From Sphingobacterium sp. ML3W (GTDB lineage: Bacteria > Bacteroidota > Bacteroidia > Sphingobacteriales > Sphingobacteriaceae), in NCBI RefSeq assembly GCF_029542085.1, contig NZ_CP107036.1:6138001-6202000 (forward strand): a DNA stretch of 64,000 nt. The letters run 5' to 3'. The stretch's first letter is position 1. Every line of letters starts with the position of its first letter. Below, in pieces: positions 29,260 through 39,082 of this stretch. The translations under genes were made by a program, and so were the position numbers. The notes under the pieces were generated by a model that had not been told where the DNA came from, searched no databases, and saw nothing but the letters and a program-made list of their open reading frames with translations.

Positions 29260-30592
29260 ATCAATCCGGGTCACCCGATATCTTTTACTGATTTGGGCGA
29301 CAAGTTTACTCGTCATGTCCTCTTGTAGTAAGACTGAATTTATGCCTGATCTTGTCGGAGAACAGGTGCCTTATCAAAATGAGGCAACACAGGACCTTAG
29401 TCAATTGTTGGCAAAGCGTAGTGATGCAAAAGTGTTTTTAGCAGCATGGCAAAAAAGCAGCATACTAGCACTCATTAAAGCTGAGGGCATTCATACGAAA
29501 GTTACCATTTTGGTTCCAACTGATAATGCACTGAAGCAAGCTGGGATAACTGCGGAGACGATTCAAAAAATGACAAAGGAAGAGCTTACTGACTTTATTC
29601 AGTTTTACTGCTTTTGGGGTGAGTTTGATCAGACTAAACTTGGTCAATATAGCCTGATGGTTCGCTCAATGTTAAAAAATTCAAAATACCGGGTTCCATT
29701 TTATGATAACGAGGAACCTGTGGGACGACGTTATGACCTATATTATTATAGACATTATTTGGCAGTAAAAGAGGGAAATCTGCTTATCAATGGTAAATCT
29801 GTTGGCAAATTAAGCTATGAGCCGGCAACAAATGGTGGCATCTATTTCATGGAGAAATTTGTTCAAAAACCTACAATGACAACACTGGAAGCTTTAACTG
29901 CCGATGGAAGATTTACTTTTTTTATTGAAGCACAACGTTTGGCTGATGATGCTTTTTTTGAGAAGATGTTAAATGATATTGAGCCTCTTTGGGGTTATCG
30001 AATGACAAAAGAAGAATTTTTGAGTTATTACCCTGATATCAGATATTCCTATAAAAAGGACTGGGAAGCAGACATGGAGCCAAGTCATGAAGAAATGGCC
30101 AATATGAACTTGACAACATTATTTGCACCTACGGATGATGCATTTAAACGTGCGGGTTTTAACAGTGTGGCGGAAATCCTAGCATTCAATGCCAAGAGAG
30201 GTGATGTCAGGTTTGATGATTTATATTTTGAACCTAGAGGAGCATATCCAACAGATACCCTGTTTAACTATCATCGCAATTGGGGACGGTTGTTTGGTAC
30301 AAAAGACCCTGCCTACGGTCTCGCAGGAGCTAACAATACCGTATTCTATAGTAATGATCTGGATCCGGTGTTGCTAAATGACTATTATATCAATATCGGC
30401 GGTTCGGGACAAGTTCAATATGCTTATAAGATGCCATTTGCTTTCTCTCGAAATTCGAACCAGATGCAAATGAAGATCAAAAATGCCGAACAGCTACCAG
30501 TCAATATTGTGGAATCGGATATCAATACCCTTAATGGACCTATTCACGTACTTGATAATTTGTTAGTCCCGAAGGGATTCAAACTTAAATAA
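29249..30592 (+). CDS. Fasciclin (FAS1) domain lipoprotein 2
   Basis: A 447-residue lipoprotein (VMSSC, Cys26). The first FAS1 domain is at about 50-205, with VTILVPTDNALKQAGI and a degenerate ending. The second is at about 208-445, with LTTLFAPTDDAFKRAGF and GPIHVLDNLLVPKGF. Domain 2 is enlarged by an insertion of about 40-60 residues before its first motif. The start overlaps the upstream FAS1 gene by 11 bases, which suggests translational coupling. It is probably a paralogue of its neighbours in an adhesive or ligand-capturing surface complex. Confidence 0.86.
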   Translation: MKNKSIRVTRYLLLIWATSLLVMSSCSKTEFMPDLVGEQVPYQNEATQDLSQLLAKRSDAKVFLAAWQKSSILALIKAEGIHTKVTILVPTDNALKQAGITAETIQKMTKEELTDFIQFYCFWGEFDQTKLGQYSLMVRSMLKNSKYRVPFYDNEEPVGRRYDLYYYRHYLAVKEGNLLINGKSVGKLSYEPATNGGIYFMEKFVQKPTMTTLEALTADGRFTFFIEAQRLADDAFFEKMLNDIEPLWGYRMTKEEFLSYYPDIRYSYKKDWEADMEPSHEEMANMNLTTLFAPTDDAFKRAGFNSVAEILAFNAKRGDVRFDDLYFEPRGAYPTDTLFNYHRNWGRLFGTKDPAYGLAGANNTVFYSNDLDPVLLNDYYINIGGSGQVQYAYKMPFAFSRNSNQMQMKIKNAEQLPVNIVESDINTLNGPIHVLDNLLVPKGFKLK

Positions 30593-30596
30593 AAAG

Positions 30597-31595
30597 ATGA
30601 GACAATATAAATTTCGCTATTACAGGAATTGTATACTTGTGCTGCTAGGCAGCTTTGCACTAGCCTGTAAAAAGGACGATAATGCGGTTCGCTTTGACAA
30701 TAACAGTGTCAATTTTGTTGTTGCTGATAATTTTAATCTATCTGCATTTAATGCCGCGTTGCGTGTAAGCAACATGGATAAGGAGCTGAAGACAGGAAAG
30801 GGACCTTATACATTGCTTGCACCATCGGATGATGCTTTCTCCAAAGCAGGCTATCCTAGTGTGGTCAAAATATTATCTGAGCGTGCGGCAATAATTTCCA
30901 ATATCGCCTATTATCACATATTGGACGGAAAATATGAATTGGATAAACTTCCATTTCTATTTAATCAAGAATTAAAGACACGTAAAGGTAAGGTCTATGC
31001 CACACATTGGGTCAAGGGTGCTGATACAGTACTTACATTAAATGGTGCCCGTGTTTTGACTCAAAATTTACCGGCTTCAAATGGATTGATACAGGTACTT
31101 GATCGCGTGATGACGCCATATGTTCATGATAAGATTGTGGATGCTATCAATGCGGATGCGAGTATCAGCATATTTGCTAGGGCTATTAAAAGGTCTGGTG
31201 TGCTATCGGAAAAAGTCAATCAAGGGCCTTATACCATTTTTGCACCGACGAATGCCGCTATGGCACAGATGGGATTTACTTCAATACAGGAAATCGAAAA
31301 GATCGGGGTAGCTGAATTGAAGCAAGTGGTCAATTACCATATCGTTCGTGACCGCCGCTTTGTGTACGATTATATCTTAAGTACGGGTAACACAAATGTA
31401 TCTAAACAAACGATGCTGGATGGGAATAACGTACAGATTAGATTGATCCCCAATGCAAATTCTCCGGGAGCATTTAGTGGTATAGCACTCCGTGGTCTAG
31501 GCAACACCAGTGATGTCTTGTTACAAAAGCAGGATATATTAACTGGTGATGGGGTACTGCATATTGTCGATCAATGTTTGCGGATTACACAATAA
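30597..31595 (+). CDS. Fasciclin (FAS1) domain lipoprotein 3
   Basis: A 332-residue lipoprotein (FALAC, Cys24, then KKDD) with two compact FAS1 domains. Domain 1 (about 38-180) has GPYTLLAPSDDAFSKAGY, YYHILDGKYEL and NGLIQVLDRVM. Domain 2 (about 185-330) has GPYTIFAPTNAAMAQMGF, NYHIVRDRRF and DGVLHIVDQCL. It is the most canonical of the three FAS1 proteins. It starts four bases after the previous stop and is followed after about 100 bases by the Oar-like receptor. Confidence 0.9.
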   Translation: MRQYKFRYYRNCILVLLGSFALACKKDDNAVRFDNNSVNFVVADNFNLSAFNAALRVSNMDKELKTGKGPYTLLAPSDDAFSKAGYPSVVKILSERAAIISNIAYYHILDGKYELDKLPFLFNQELKTRKGKVYATHWVKGADTVLTLNGARVLTQNLPASNGLIQVLDRVMTPYVHDKIVDAINADASISIFARAIKRSGVLSEKVNQGPYTIFAPTNAAMAQMGFTSIQEIEKIGVAELKQVVNYHIVRDRRFVYDYILSTGNTNVSKQTMLDGNNVQIRLIPNANSPGAFSGIALRGLGNTSDVLLQKQDILTGDGVLHIVDQCLRITQ

Positions 31596-31697
31596 TAAAA
31601 AAAGTTTTATCTCACGATTTAAGGAAAAACAGAAATGAATAGATATCAATATGGCAGTATCTGTATAGGACGATCAACCAAGATAAACTTTACAGTA

Positions 31698-34600
31698 ATG
31701 TCAACACTCAAATTAATTTTCCTCTTTTTATTTCTTTTGCAAGGATTCGTATCCTCGGCGCAAGAAACCTCAGGTGCAATCACAGGAAAGGTGCAAAATA
31801 ACGGGGGGAACGGAGTTGAGAAAGCAACAGTCACTGTTGTACATACACCTACGGGGACGCGTTACGTACAGTCCACGGATAAAGATGGACGTTTTACATT
31901 AAACAATATTCGCATTGGTGGACCATATATCGTGGATGTAAGCAGCGTGGGACTACAGGCTGATCACAGGGAAAATATCTTCGTACGCCTGGGAGAGGCC
32001 CTGCAAGTTGATTTTATCTTGGAGCAACGTACCGAAACACTGGGTGAGGTGGTTGTAACGGGCCGAAAAAGGGATACTAGAGTTGGGACGGTTGGAACAG
32101 GAAATCATATCAGTAGTGAGCAGGTACGGAATATGCCTACAGCAAATCGTTCGATTACAGATGTGACTAGACTAACACCACAGGGTAGCCGGGATAATAG
32201 CTTCGGTGGAACCAATTTTAGGTATAACAACGTGACGGTGGACGGAGCCATCAACAATGATGCAATAGGTTTTAGCCCGTCTCTAGGAGGACAGACCGGT
32301 ACTTCCGGAATGGCAGGAAGTAGTACTCGGACCAATCCAATCTCGATCGATGCCATTCAGGATATGCAGGTGTATCTAGCTCCCTATGATGTCAAAATTG
32401 GAAATTTTACAGGCGGATCGGTCAATGCCGTGACACGAAGTGGTACGAACAAGGTCGAAGGTTCGGTATATGCTTTCGGGCGTAATGCTGCATTAACAGG
32501 CAGGGATCGTGTGGGGACTTTAGGGAAAATGAATAAGGACTTTTATGATTATCAAACGGGATTTCGAATTGGTTTTCCATTGATTAAGGATAAATTATTC
32601 TTTTTCAGTAACGAAGAGATCGCACGACGTCAAGATCCTACACAACTGCGTGTGGGAACGGTTGAAACGGCACATATTCTGGATCAAGCCGATGTCGAGG
32701 CAATAAAAACAGCAGCTCAGTCACGTTATGGAGATATCTTTAATATCGGAACAGCTGACAATTATACCAACTGGTCACGTTCAACAAAATTTTTTAATCG
32801 TTTGGACTGGAATATCAATGCACAGCATCAATTGGCGGTTCGTAACAATACCATTTTTAGCAAAGCGACGCACATGGACAGGGATCAACAAGATTTTCGT
32901 TTCAGTGGAATGGCATTCGAACAGGAGAATAATCAAACAAGTACTGTTGCAGAATTAAAGAGCAGATTTAGTAACAATCTTTCCTCCAATGTTGTAGTGG
33001 GATACACGCAAGTGAATGACCGCCGCGATCCGTTGAGTGATCCTTCTTTGCCTCAGGTGCAGATTCAGGGACGTACACCAGGTACGACGATCTATCTTGG
33101 GACCGATCGTGAAGCCAGTATTTTTAATATGCGACAAGGGACTTGGGAGATTACGGCTAATCTGAACTGGACGAAAGGCAGGCACAAGTTTTTGATCGGT
33201 ACGCATAATGAGCTTTATCGTATCCGGTATGGCTTTGTCAACAGTTGGAATGGTCGTGTAGATTATAACAGTATTGCGGATTTTGTTGCCAATGTACCGT
33301 ATCGTGTAAGAGGTAGCTATAATTATACGGACAATAGTCGATCGTATATCTTAGATCACCCTGCTGCAGATTTCTCGGTCAATATGTACAGTCTCTACTT
33401 GCAGGATGAGATCCGCGTGAATGATCATTTCCAAATTATCCCTGGGCTTAGAGCAGATTTAACGAGCCTACCAGATATGCCAACGTTAAGCGAAAAAGTC
33501 AAAGACATGTGGGCTGATCCTGGTTTCGGAACCAGCTATACATACACCCCCGCCAATCGCCTGAAAAATGAATTTTTAAATAAAATTCAACTTTCTCCCC
33601 GAATAGGATTTCGTTGGGAAGCGATGGACAACAAACAATTGGTCATTAGAGGAGGAGCCGGGTTATTTACTGGACGTATACCGTTTGCTTGGCTTGCCTA
33701 TGCCTATTACAATACAGGCGATAGCTATGGTGCATTTGATCAAAAAGCTGATCAAAAACCTTTTGCACCGGGATCTGATCCGATTAAACCTAGTCCAAAT
33801 GGAATTGGAGATTTTATTGCACAAAATGGCGCTATAATCCATGATCCAAGTACTGGGAAAACACAGGTAGATTTAGTTGATAATGATTTTGTACTTCCAC
33901 AGGTTCTCCGGTCAAGTTTAGGCATAGATTACCAGGCGGAAGGTTGGAAATTCACATTGGAAGGCATTTATACAAAAAATATAAAAGATGTATTGTTTCA
34001 GCAATTGAACAATAAAGACAATCCGTTGTGGTATGGTTACGATGTCAACAAGCAGCAACCGGTTTATAGTGGCACTGTAGATAATCGTTTTTCAAATGTT
34101 TACTTATTGAGCAATACCAATCAAGGTTATCGATATAGCTTAACCGGTACAATAGCGAAATCAATCAAAGAAAAGTTGAATGCGACTTTGAGTTACACCT
34201 ATGGTCAATCCAAAGATTTGAGCAATGGTGTTCGTAACTCCATGGAAAGTAATTGGCAGCTCAACCAATCGTTAATTCCAAACAACCCAAAATTAGCCTA
34301 CAGTAACTTTGATATACGTCATCGTATCGTTTCAAGTATAAATTATGAACAAGTATGGCACAGTGCTGGGCGGACAAGTTTTACCTTATATTTTAGTGCA
34401 CAATCAGGTAGTCCATTTACCTATGGTATTGTCAACAATAGTATCCAAGGGTTACCACAACAGGTCAGTTTGGTTTACATTCCGAGACAGACAGAGGCAA
34501 TGCATTATTTTAAGGATATTACTGGTGGAATGTCCGCTCAACAACAGGCAGACGCTTTTAATAAATTTATTGATGGTAACGCGTACCTAAGCTCCCGTAG

Positions 34601-34949
34601 AGGTGATTTTACAGAACGAAATATGGGACGTACGCCATGGAATCTACAGGCTGATTTACGTGTTGCGCATGATTTTTTTGTTCAAAAGTCAAAAAAACAA
34701 TTTATCACCTTTTCGATGGATATCATGAATTTGACAAATCTGATCTATAGAAAATGGGGCGTTCAATACTTCTCACCAAATACATTTAATTCAACGAGTA
34801 GTGTAGGGCTGACACCATCATTGTTTCCACCAACGCAAAATGCAGATAACTGGCCTGTATTTACATTCAGCGATCCGGGTCAGTCCTATAGTATAGATTA
34901 TTTTAACTCAAGGGCGCAGATACAATGTGGCGTTCGCTATACTTTCTAA
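31698..34949 (+). CDS. Oar-like TonB-dependent receptor
   Basis: An outer-membrane receptor of 1083 residues if it starts at 31698 (MSTLKLIFLFLFLLQ). The longer frame from 31635 adds 21 residues that spoil the signal peptide. The carboxypeptidase-regulatory-like domain is at about 27-105 of the short form (GAITGKVQNNGGNGVEKATVT). The plug has VVVTGRKRD, NVTVDGAINNDAIGFSP and YLAPYDVKIGNFTGGSVNAVTRSG, which are typical of the Oar group. The barrel ends in QCGVRYTF. Oar-like receptors are linked to adhesion and protein export or uptake in Myxococcus and Bacteroidota. There is no STN domain, so it responds to rather than triggers the sigma cascade. Confidence 0.9.
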   Translation: MSTLKLIFLFLFLLQGFVSSAQETSGAITGKVQNNGGNGVEKATVTVVHTPTGTRYVQSTDKDGRFTLNNIRIGGPYIVDVSSVGLQADHRENIFVRLGEALQVDFILEQRTETLGEVVVTGRKRDTRVGTVGTGNHISSEQVRNMPTANRSITDVTRLTPQGSRDNSFGGTNFRYNNVTVDGAINNDAIGFSPSLGGQTGTSGMAGSSTRTNPISIDAIQDMQVYLAPYDVKIGNFTGGSVNAVTRSGTNKVEGSVYAFGRNAALTGRDRVGTLGKMNKDFYDYQTGFRIGFPLIKDKLFFFSNEEIARRQDPTQLRVGTVETAHILDQADVEAIKTAAQSRYGDIFNIGTADNYTNWSRSTKFFNRLDWNINAQHQLAVRNNTIFSKATHMDRDQQDFRFSGMAFEQENNQTSTVAELKSRFSNNLSSNVVVGYTQVNDRRDPLSDPSLPQVQIQGRTPGTTIYLGTDREASIFNMRQGTWEITANLNWTKGRHKFLIGTHNELYRIRYGFVNSWNGRVDYNSIADFVANVPYRVRGSYNYTDNSRSYILDHPAADFSVNMYSLYLQDEIRVNDHFQIIPGLRADLTSLPDMPTLSEKVKDMWADPGFGTSYTYTPANRLKNEFLNKIQLSPRIGFRWEAMDNKQLVIRGGAGLFTGRIPFAWLAYAYYNTGDSYGAFDQKADQKPFAPGSDPIKPSPNGIGDFIAQNGAIIHDPSTGKTQVDLVDNDFVLPQVLRSSLGIDYQAEGWKFTLEGIYTKNIKDVLFQQLNNKDNPLWYGYDVNKQQPVYSGTVDNRFSNVYLLSNTNQGYRYSLTGTIAKSIKEKLNATLSYTYGQSKDLSNGVRNSMESNWQLNQSLIPNNPKLAYSNFDIRHRIVSSINYEQVWHSAGRTSFTLYFSAQSGSPFTYGIVNNSIQGLPQQVSLVYIPRQTEAMHYFKDITGGMSAQQQADAFNKFIDGNAYLSSRRGDFTERNMGRTPWNLQADLRVAHDFFVQKSKKQFITFSMDIMNLTNLIYRKWGVQYFSPNTFNSTSSVGLTPSLFPPTQNADNWPVFTFSDPGQSYSIDYFNSRAQIQCGVRYTF

Positions 34950-35048
34950 TTTAAAATACGCTATTATGATAGTTAAGATCGTAAGGAGTGAAACAATGAA
35001 TCGAGCAATGAAGCTCAAGAAATAAGGCGCAAAAAAGAATTTATTCCC

Positions 35049-37205
35049 ATGAAAAATATAGTGAAACTAACGATGATATGTATATCAATGATAATTGCAT
35101 TAATCGGCTGTAGTAAAAAAGAGGAATTGATAGATAAGGAGGTGGCGAAAGTGAGTGGCTATTACCCTAATTCAGGCAAGGCAGGGACATTGGTTACGAT
35201 TGAAGGACAGGGCTTCGGCAGTTCGATCGCTGAATTTACAGCAACAGTTGCTGGGAATCCGGCGGAGGTGATCAGCGCGACTCCTACCTCCGTTGTGTTG
35301 CGCGTGCCGAAAGGTGATAAAAGCGGAACAGTTGCCTTGAAGTATGGGAGCAATAGCTTCGAGGTCGGCACGTATACGTATCAGGACTTGTCTATAGCGA
35401 AAGTTTTTCCGACTAATGGTACCGGTGGAACCCAATTGCGGATTGATGGTGAGGGGTTTGGCAGTACAGATATGCCGGCGGAGGTTTACGTGAATAGCAA
35501 AAAAGCATTGGTTGTGAGTGTTACCGATAAGGTCATCATTGCTGAAGTACCAGAAGATGCTGGGTATGGTGCTGTAGAAGTACGTGTAGACGGAAAAAAA
35601 TCTCAAGGTCAAAATTTCACCTATCAGGTTATTCGCAGCATCAAACCAACAAGCGGTGGAGCAGGGACAAGGGTTACATTGACAGGTGAAGGCTTCGAGA
35701 AACTAAATTCGGGCAATGTGGTCGATTTTAACGGTAAAATTGCTGTCGTCTTGGAATCCAGTCCTGAAAAAATTGTTGTTGTTGCACCGACAGGGGTGGG
35801 AACGGGACTGTTGTCCGTCAACATAAACGAACAGAAAATCTCAGGACCGACGTTTACCGTGGTTGGTAAACCAGTCATTGAAACGGTTTCACCTTTAAGT
35901 GGCCCTAAAGGATCCGAAATGACGATCAGTGGACTATTATTTAGTAAGATACTGGACGAAAATCAGGTATTTATCAATGGAAAGCAGGTCGCTATTTCTT
36001 CAAGTAGTGAAAATCAGATTAAACTGACCATTCCCGGTGGAACTGGATCGGGCAAGGTAAAAGTTGTTGTCAATGATCAATCGATTGAAGGTCCGCAGTT
36101 TAAAGATCAGACCTTGGGTATACGTTCGATGAGCCCAGATAATGGTCTGGCAGGGACAAGTGTTACGATTATGGGAACTGGTTTTAGTGTAAATCTAGCA
36201 GAAAATCTAGTCTATTTTAATGGTGTTTTGACGCCAGTAAGCAGTGCCAGCGAAAATAAATTGGTATTAGAGGCGCCACAGGGAGTAACGACAGGTCAGG
36301 TGAAGGTCGTGGTTGGTAGCCAAGATGCTTTGGCACCGCAACAATTTCGCAGGGCAGGGATAATGACCCTAGCTGGAGGTCCAGGAATGACCACATTTGG
36401 CAGTAATATGGCTGGAATGGCGATAGATCAACAGGGATATATCTACGTTACAGATACAGAGAATAAACAAGTCAAGAAGGTGTCACCAACAGGTAATGTA
36501 TCCATCCTGCAAGTTGATGGTGCCAACGCGATTTTTGACTATCCCTCAGGAATAGCAATTGACCAGCAAAATAATGTCTATGTCAGTGACCAACGGGCAA
36601 ACCAGATATTTAAAATTACACCAACAGGCAAACGTACGATACACGCAAGCGGATTTTCTCCTACATCCATGTGCATAGACTTATCGGGCAATTTGTATGT
36701 TTCGGTTGCTGGATTTGCGCAAGGGGTAAACAAAGTCAATATTACCGGAAATTACACAAAGGTAACGGGGCCGTCCTGGGTGATGGCCAAACCTTTTGTG
36801 GATAGCCAAGGTTACTTATACTATTCGGATCAGAATACAAGTAGTAACAATGGGGTTGAGTTAGTGAAACCCGGTGATACGCGGGGAGGGATGTTTGTTG
36901 GAAGTTCAGATGCTGGATATGGAGATGGGATAGGAACTTACGCACGTTTTAGCGGTATCGGTGGAATTACTCCTGGACTGAACAACCGATTAATTGTCGC
37001 TGATAATAATAATTATGCGATTCGTGAAGTCAATATGACAACCAGAGAAGTAACAACCTTGATAAAGACTGGCTATGGTTATGTGGACGGTACTTTAGCG
37101 ACGGCCAAGTTTACATTGATAAAGGATGTTGTGGTGGATAAAGAGGGCAATATTTACCTTATGGATGTGGCGAATAAAGCGATTCGGAAATTATTCCTAA
37201 AATAA
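35049..37205 (+). CDS. IPT/TIG and NHL-repeat lipoprotein
   Basis: A 718-residue lipoprotein (LIGC, Cys21). Five tandem IPT/TIG immunoglobulin-like modules cover about 35-435, each starting with a PNSGKAGTLVTIEGQGFG-like segment (also PTSGGAGTRVTLTGEGF, PLSGPKGSEMTISG and PDNGLAGTSVTIMGTGF). A C-terminal NHL-type beta-propeller covers about 436-718, with GMAIDQQGYIYVTDTENKQV and GIAIDQQNNVYVSDQRANQI. Such proteins are long, stalk-like surface binders, often carried in SusCD-type loci. It follows the Oar-like receptor by 99 bases and ends the co-directional locus. Confidence 0.88.
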   Translation: MKNIVKLTMICISMIIALIGCSKKEELIDKEVAKVSGYYPNSGKAGTLVTIEGQGFGSSIAEFTATVAGNPAEVISATPTSVVLRVPKGDKSGTVALKYGSNSFEVGTYTYQDLSIAKVFPTNGTGGTQLRIDGEGFGSTDMPAEVYVNSKKALVVSVTDKVIIAEVPEDAGYGAVEVRVDGKKSQGQNFTYQVIRSIKPTSGGAGTRVTLTGEGFEKLNSGNVVDFNGKIAVVLESSPEKIVVVAPTGVGTGLLSVNINEQKISGPTFTVVGKPVIETVSPLSGPKGSEMTISGLLFSKILDENQVFINGKQVAISSSSENQIKLTIPGGTGSGKVKVVVNDQSIEGPQFKDQTLGIRSMSPDNGLAGTSVTIMGTGFSVNLAENLVYFNGVLTPVSSASENKLVLEAPQGVTTGQVKVVVGSQDALAPQQFRRAGIMTLAGGPGMTTFGSNMAGMAIDQQGYIYVTDTENKQVKKVSPTGNVSILQVDGANAIFDYPSGIAIDQQNNVYVSDQRANQIFKITPTGKRTIHASGFSPTSMCIDLSGNLYVSVAGFAQGVNKVNITGNYTKVTGPSWVMAKPFVDSQGYLYYSDQNTSSNNGVELVKPGDTRGGMFVGSSDAGYGDGIGTYARFSGIGGITPGLNNRLIVADNNNYAIREVNMTTREVTTLIKTGYGYVDGTLATAKFTLIKDVVVDKEGNIYLMDVANKAIRKLFLK

Positions 37206-37215
37206 AATCTTATAT

Positions 37216-37289
37216 ATCCCCGATGCATCAATATTGTTCTCGGAAAGTTAAGTTCTTTTTTGAAACGATATAAAATAAGCATCGGGGAT
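37216..37289. terminator. Hairpin between convergent genes
   Basis: ATCCCCGATGC (37216-37226) and GCATCGGGGAT (37279-37289) are perfect 11-bp arms with a long 52-nt loop. A short T run follows on the plus strand. It sits between the convergent IPT/NHL and phosphoesterase genes and could end both transcripts, although the long loop weakens the case. Confidence 0.5.
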
Positions 37290-37293
37290 TTTG

Positions 37294-38034
37294 TTAATTG
37301 CTATCTATGCTGTGTAAAAAATTGCCATAGAAATCGGGAATATCACTGTGATAAATAGCTGCTGCGACTTCCTTTATCGGATAATCTACTTTAACTATTT
37401 TGGCTTCTATGTTTTCTTCTGTCAGCGTAACTAAGGCATAGGAAGCCTTTCTGTCTTTCTCTTTGCTTCGGCCGACAGACCCACAATTGATAAACAGGAC
37501 TTCTTCGGTCCGTTGGACATAGGAGTGATGGGTATGACCCATGACGAGGATATCGATGGCTCTTTCGCGCAATTGAACTGACAAGTCCGCTTTAGGTGTT
37601 GATTCATAAATGTATTCATCATTACTATGCGGACTGGCATGCACAAGCAGAATTTTTCTAAGATGATCACTGACTTTGAACGTTAATTCAATATTGTATG
37701 GTAATGTTGCCAACCATTTTTTGTGAGCAGCTGTTATTTCGTTCTTGCTGAGATTGATGGCGATGTCACGGTTTACTGTTTCGATCACATCGTGGTGTGA
37801 TAAGGGAACAATAGGCTCATCGAAGGCAACCCTTTGATCGTGATTTCCGAGTAAACAGGGGATATTTTTTTCCTGTATTCGGGCGATAACCTCATTTCCC
37901 CATGGGGCAAAATCGACCAGATCACCTAAACAGTAAATCTGTGTTACCCCGCTCTTTTTTATATCCGCTAATACTTCGTCCAATGCCACAATATTGGCAT
38001 GTATATCACTTATTATTGCAAGTTGTATCTTCAT
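37294..38034 (-). CDS. Metallophosphoesterase family protein
   Basis: A 246-residue calcineurin-like phosphoesterase. All the metal-binding motifs are present in order: DIHAN (10-14), GDLVDFAPWG (about 37), GNHDQ (about 64), LVHASPHS (about 130) and GHTHHS (about 165), followed by INCGSVGRSK. The size and motif spacing fit the YfcE/MJ0936 phosphodiesterase group. The physiological substrate cannot be told. It has no signal peptide, so it is cytoplasmic. It is separated from the SDR gene upstream by a hairpin. Confidence 0.88.
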   Translation of the reverse strand: MKIQLAIISDIHANIVALDEVLADIKKSGVTQIYCLGDLVDFAPWGNEVIARIQEKNIPCLLGNHDQRVAFDEPIVPLSHHDVIETVNRDIAINLSKNEITAAHKKWLATLPYNIELTFKVSDHLRKILLVHASPHSNDEYIYESTPKADLSVQLRERAIDILVMGHTHHSYVQRTEEVLFINCGSVGRSKEKDRKASYALVTLTEENIEAKIVKVDYPIKEVAAAIYHSDIPDFYGNFLHSIDSN

Positions 38035-38168
38035 CTATCCTACAAACTTAGCCATTCGAAGCGCAAATTAACAGCATGGCTATTGTTTTTAAAAAGAAAA
38101 TGAAATTGGTATTATATTCCTTAAGATGAACCATAAGTAATAGAAGCGAAAATCATATACAATATTTT

Positions 38169-38213
38169 AATAAGTATATATCCCGTGTTATAACAGTCAG
38201 ATATATACTTATT
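38169..38213 (-). terminator. Hairpin downstream of the SDR gene
   Basis: Perfect 14-bp arms AATAAGTATATATC (38169-38182) and GATATATACTTATT (38200-38213) enclose a 17-nt loop between the SDR and phosphoesterase genes. They are AT-rich and lack a clean T run, so terminator function is probable but not certain. Confidence 0.5.
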
Positions 38214-38227
38214 TTCTATCAAGGTGG

Positions 38228-38989
38228 TTAAAGATTCATACCACCGGATACTTCAATGCGTTGTCCATTGATCCATCGGGCATCCTCAGTACACAAGAAG
38301 GCTACAACTCCACCAATGTCGTCAGGCACACCAGCACGACCTAAGGCTGTTACACTCGCGATATGTGCATTGGTTTCTTTGTTGTCACGAACATGTCCCC
38401 CGCCAAAATCTGTTTCAATAGCTCCTGGTGCGACTACGTTTGCTGCAATACTACGAGAGCCTAGTTCCTTGGCCAGGTATCTTGTCAAGACTTCGATAGC
38501 ACCTTTCATTGAGCCATAAGCAGAAGAACCCGGAAAAGCGAAGCGGGCAAGACCCGAAGAAATATTAATAATACGTCCACCATCGTTTATAAAAGGAAGT
38601 GCTTTCTGGGTTAGAAAAAAGACACCTTTATAATGGATATTGTAAACTGCGTCAAATTGTTCTTCCGTCGTATCCATAAAAGGAGCATATAATGCCGTGC
38701 CTGCATTATTAATCAGAAAATCAAAGTTTGATTGACCTGTTTGGTTTTTTAGATGTTCGGTTATTTGTGTTATAAAATGATCGAAGGATTTTGTATCTCC
38801 GGCGTTGAATTGAAATGCCGCTGCATGTTGTCCCAAAGCCTTAATCATAGAGACAACATGATCTGCTTCTTTTTTATTGCTATTATAAGTCAGTATGACA
38901 TCAATTCCTTTTTTAGCAAGATTAATTGCCATGTTTCTTCCCAAACCTCGGCTTCCGCCAGTTACTAAAGCGATTTTATTTTTAGCCAT
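38228..38989 (-). CDS. SDR-family NAD(P)-dependent oxidoreductase
   Basis: A 253-residue classical short-chain dehydrogenase/reductase. It has the Rossmann motif TGGSRGLG (about 10-17), NNAG (about 93-96), the catalytic Ser in INISSGLAR, and the YGSMK active-site Tyr and Lys (about 155-160). The C-terminus EDARWINGQRIEVSGGMNL is typical of the 3-ketoacyl-reductase-like group. The substrate cannot be predicted. The AraC-type regulator lies 93 bases upstream on the same strand, so it is a plausible target of that regulator. Confidence 0.9.
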   Translation of the reverse strand: MAKNKIALVTGGSRGLGRNMAINLAKKGIDVILTYNSNKKEADHVVSMIKALGQHAAAFQFNAGDTKSFDHFITQITEHLKNQTGQSNFDFLINNAGTALYAPFMDTTEEQFDAVYNIHYKGVFFLTQKALPFINDGGRIINISSGLARFAFPGSSAYGSMKGAIEVLTRYLAKELGSRSIAANVVAPGAIETDFGGGHVRDNKETNAHIASVTALGRAGVPDDIGGVVAFLCTEDARWINGQRIEVSGGMNL

Positions 38990-39082
38990 TTTTATTTTGT
39001 TTTAAAATTTAATGGAACAAATTTCGCTTGAAAAGTACTTGTTGAGTTTGTGAAAAGCAAATCAATATTTGCGAAATTCAAA

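Noticed and set aside
35172..35612. 146-codon antisense frame in the IPT/NHL gene
   Set aside because: It lies opposite well-formed IPT modules and has no start context or recognisable domain.
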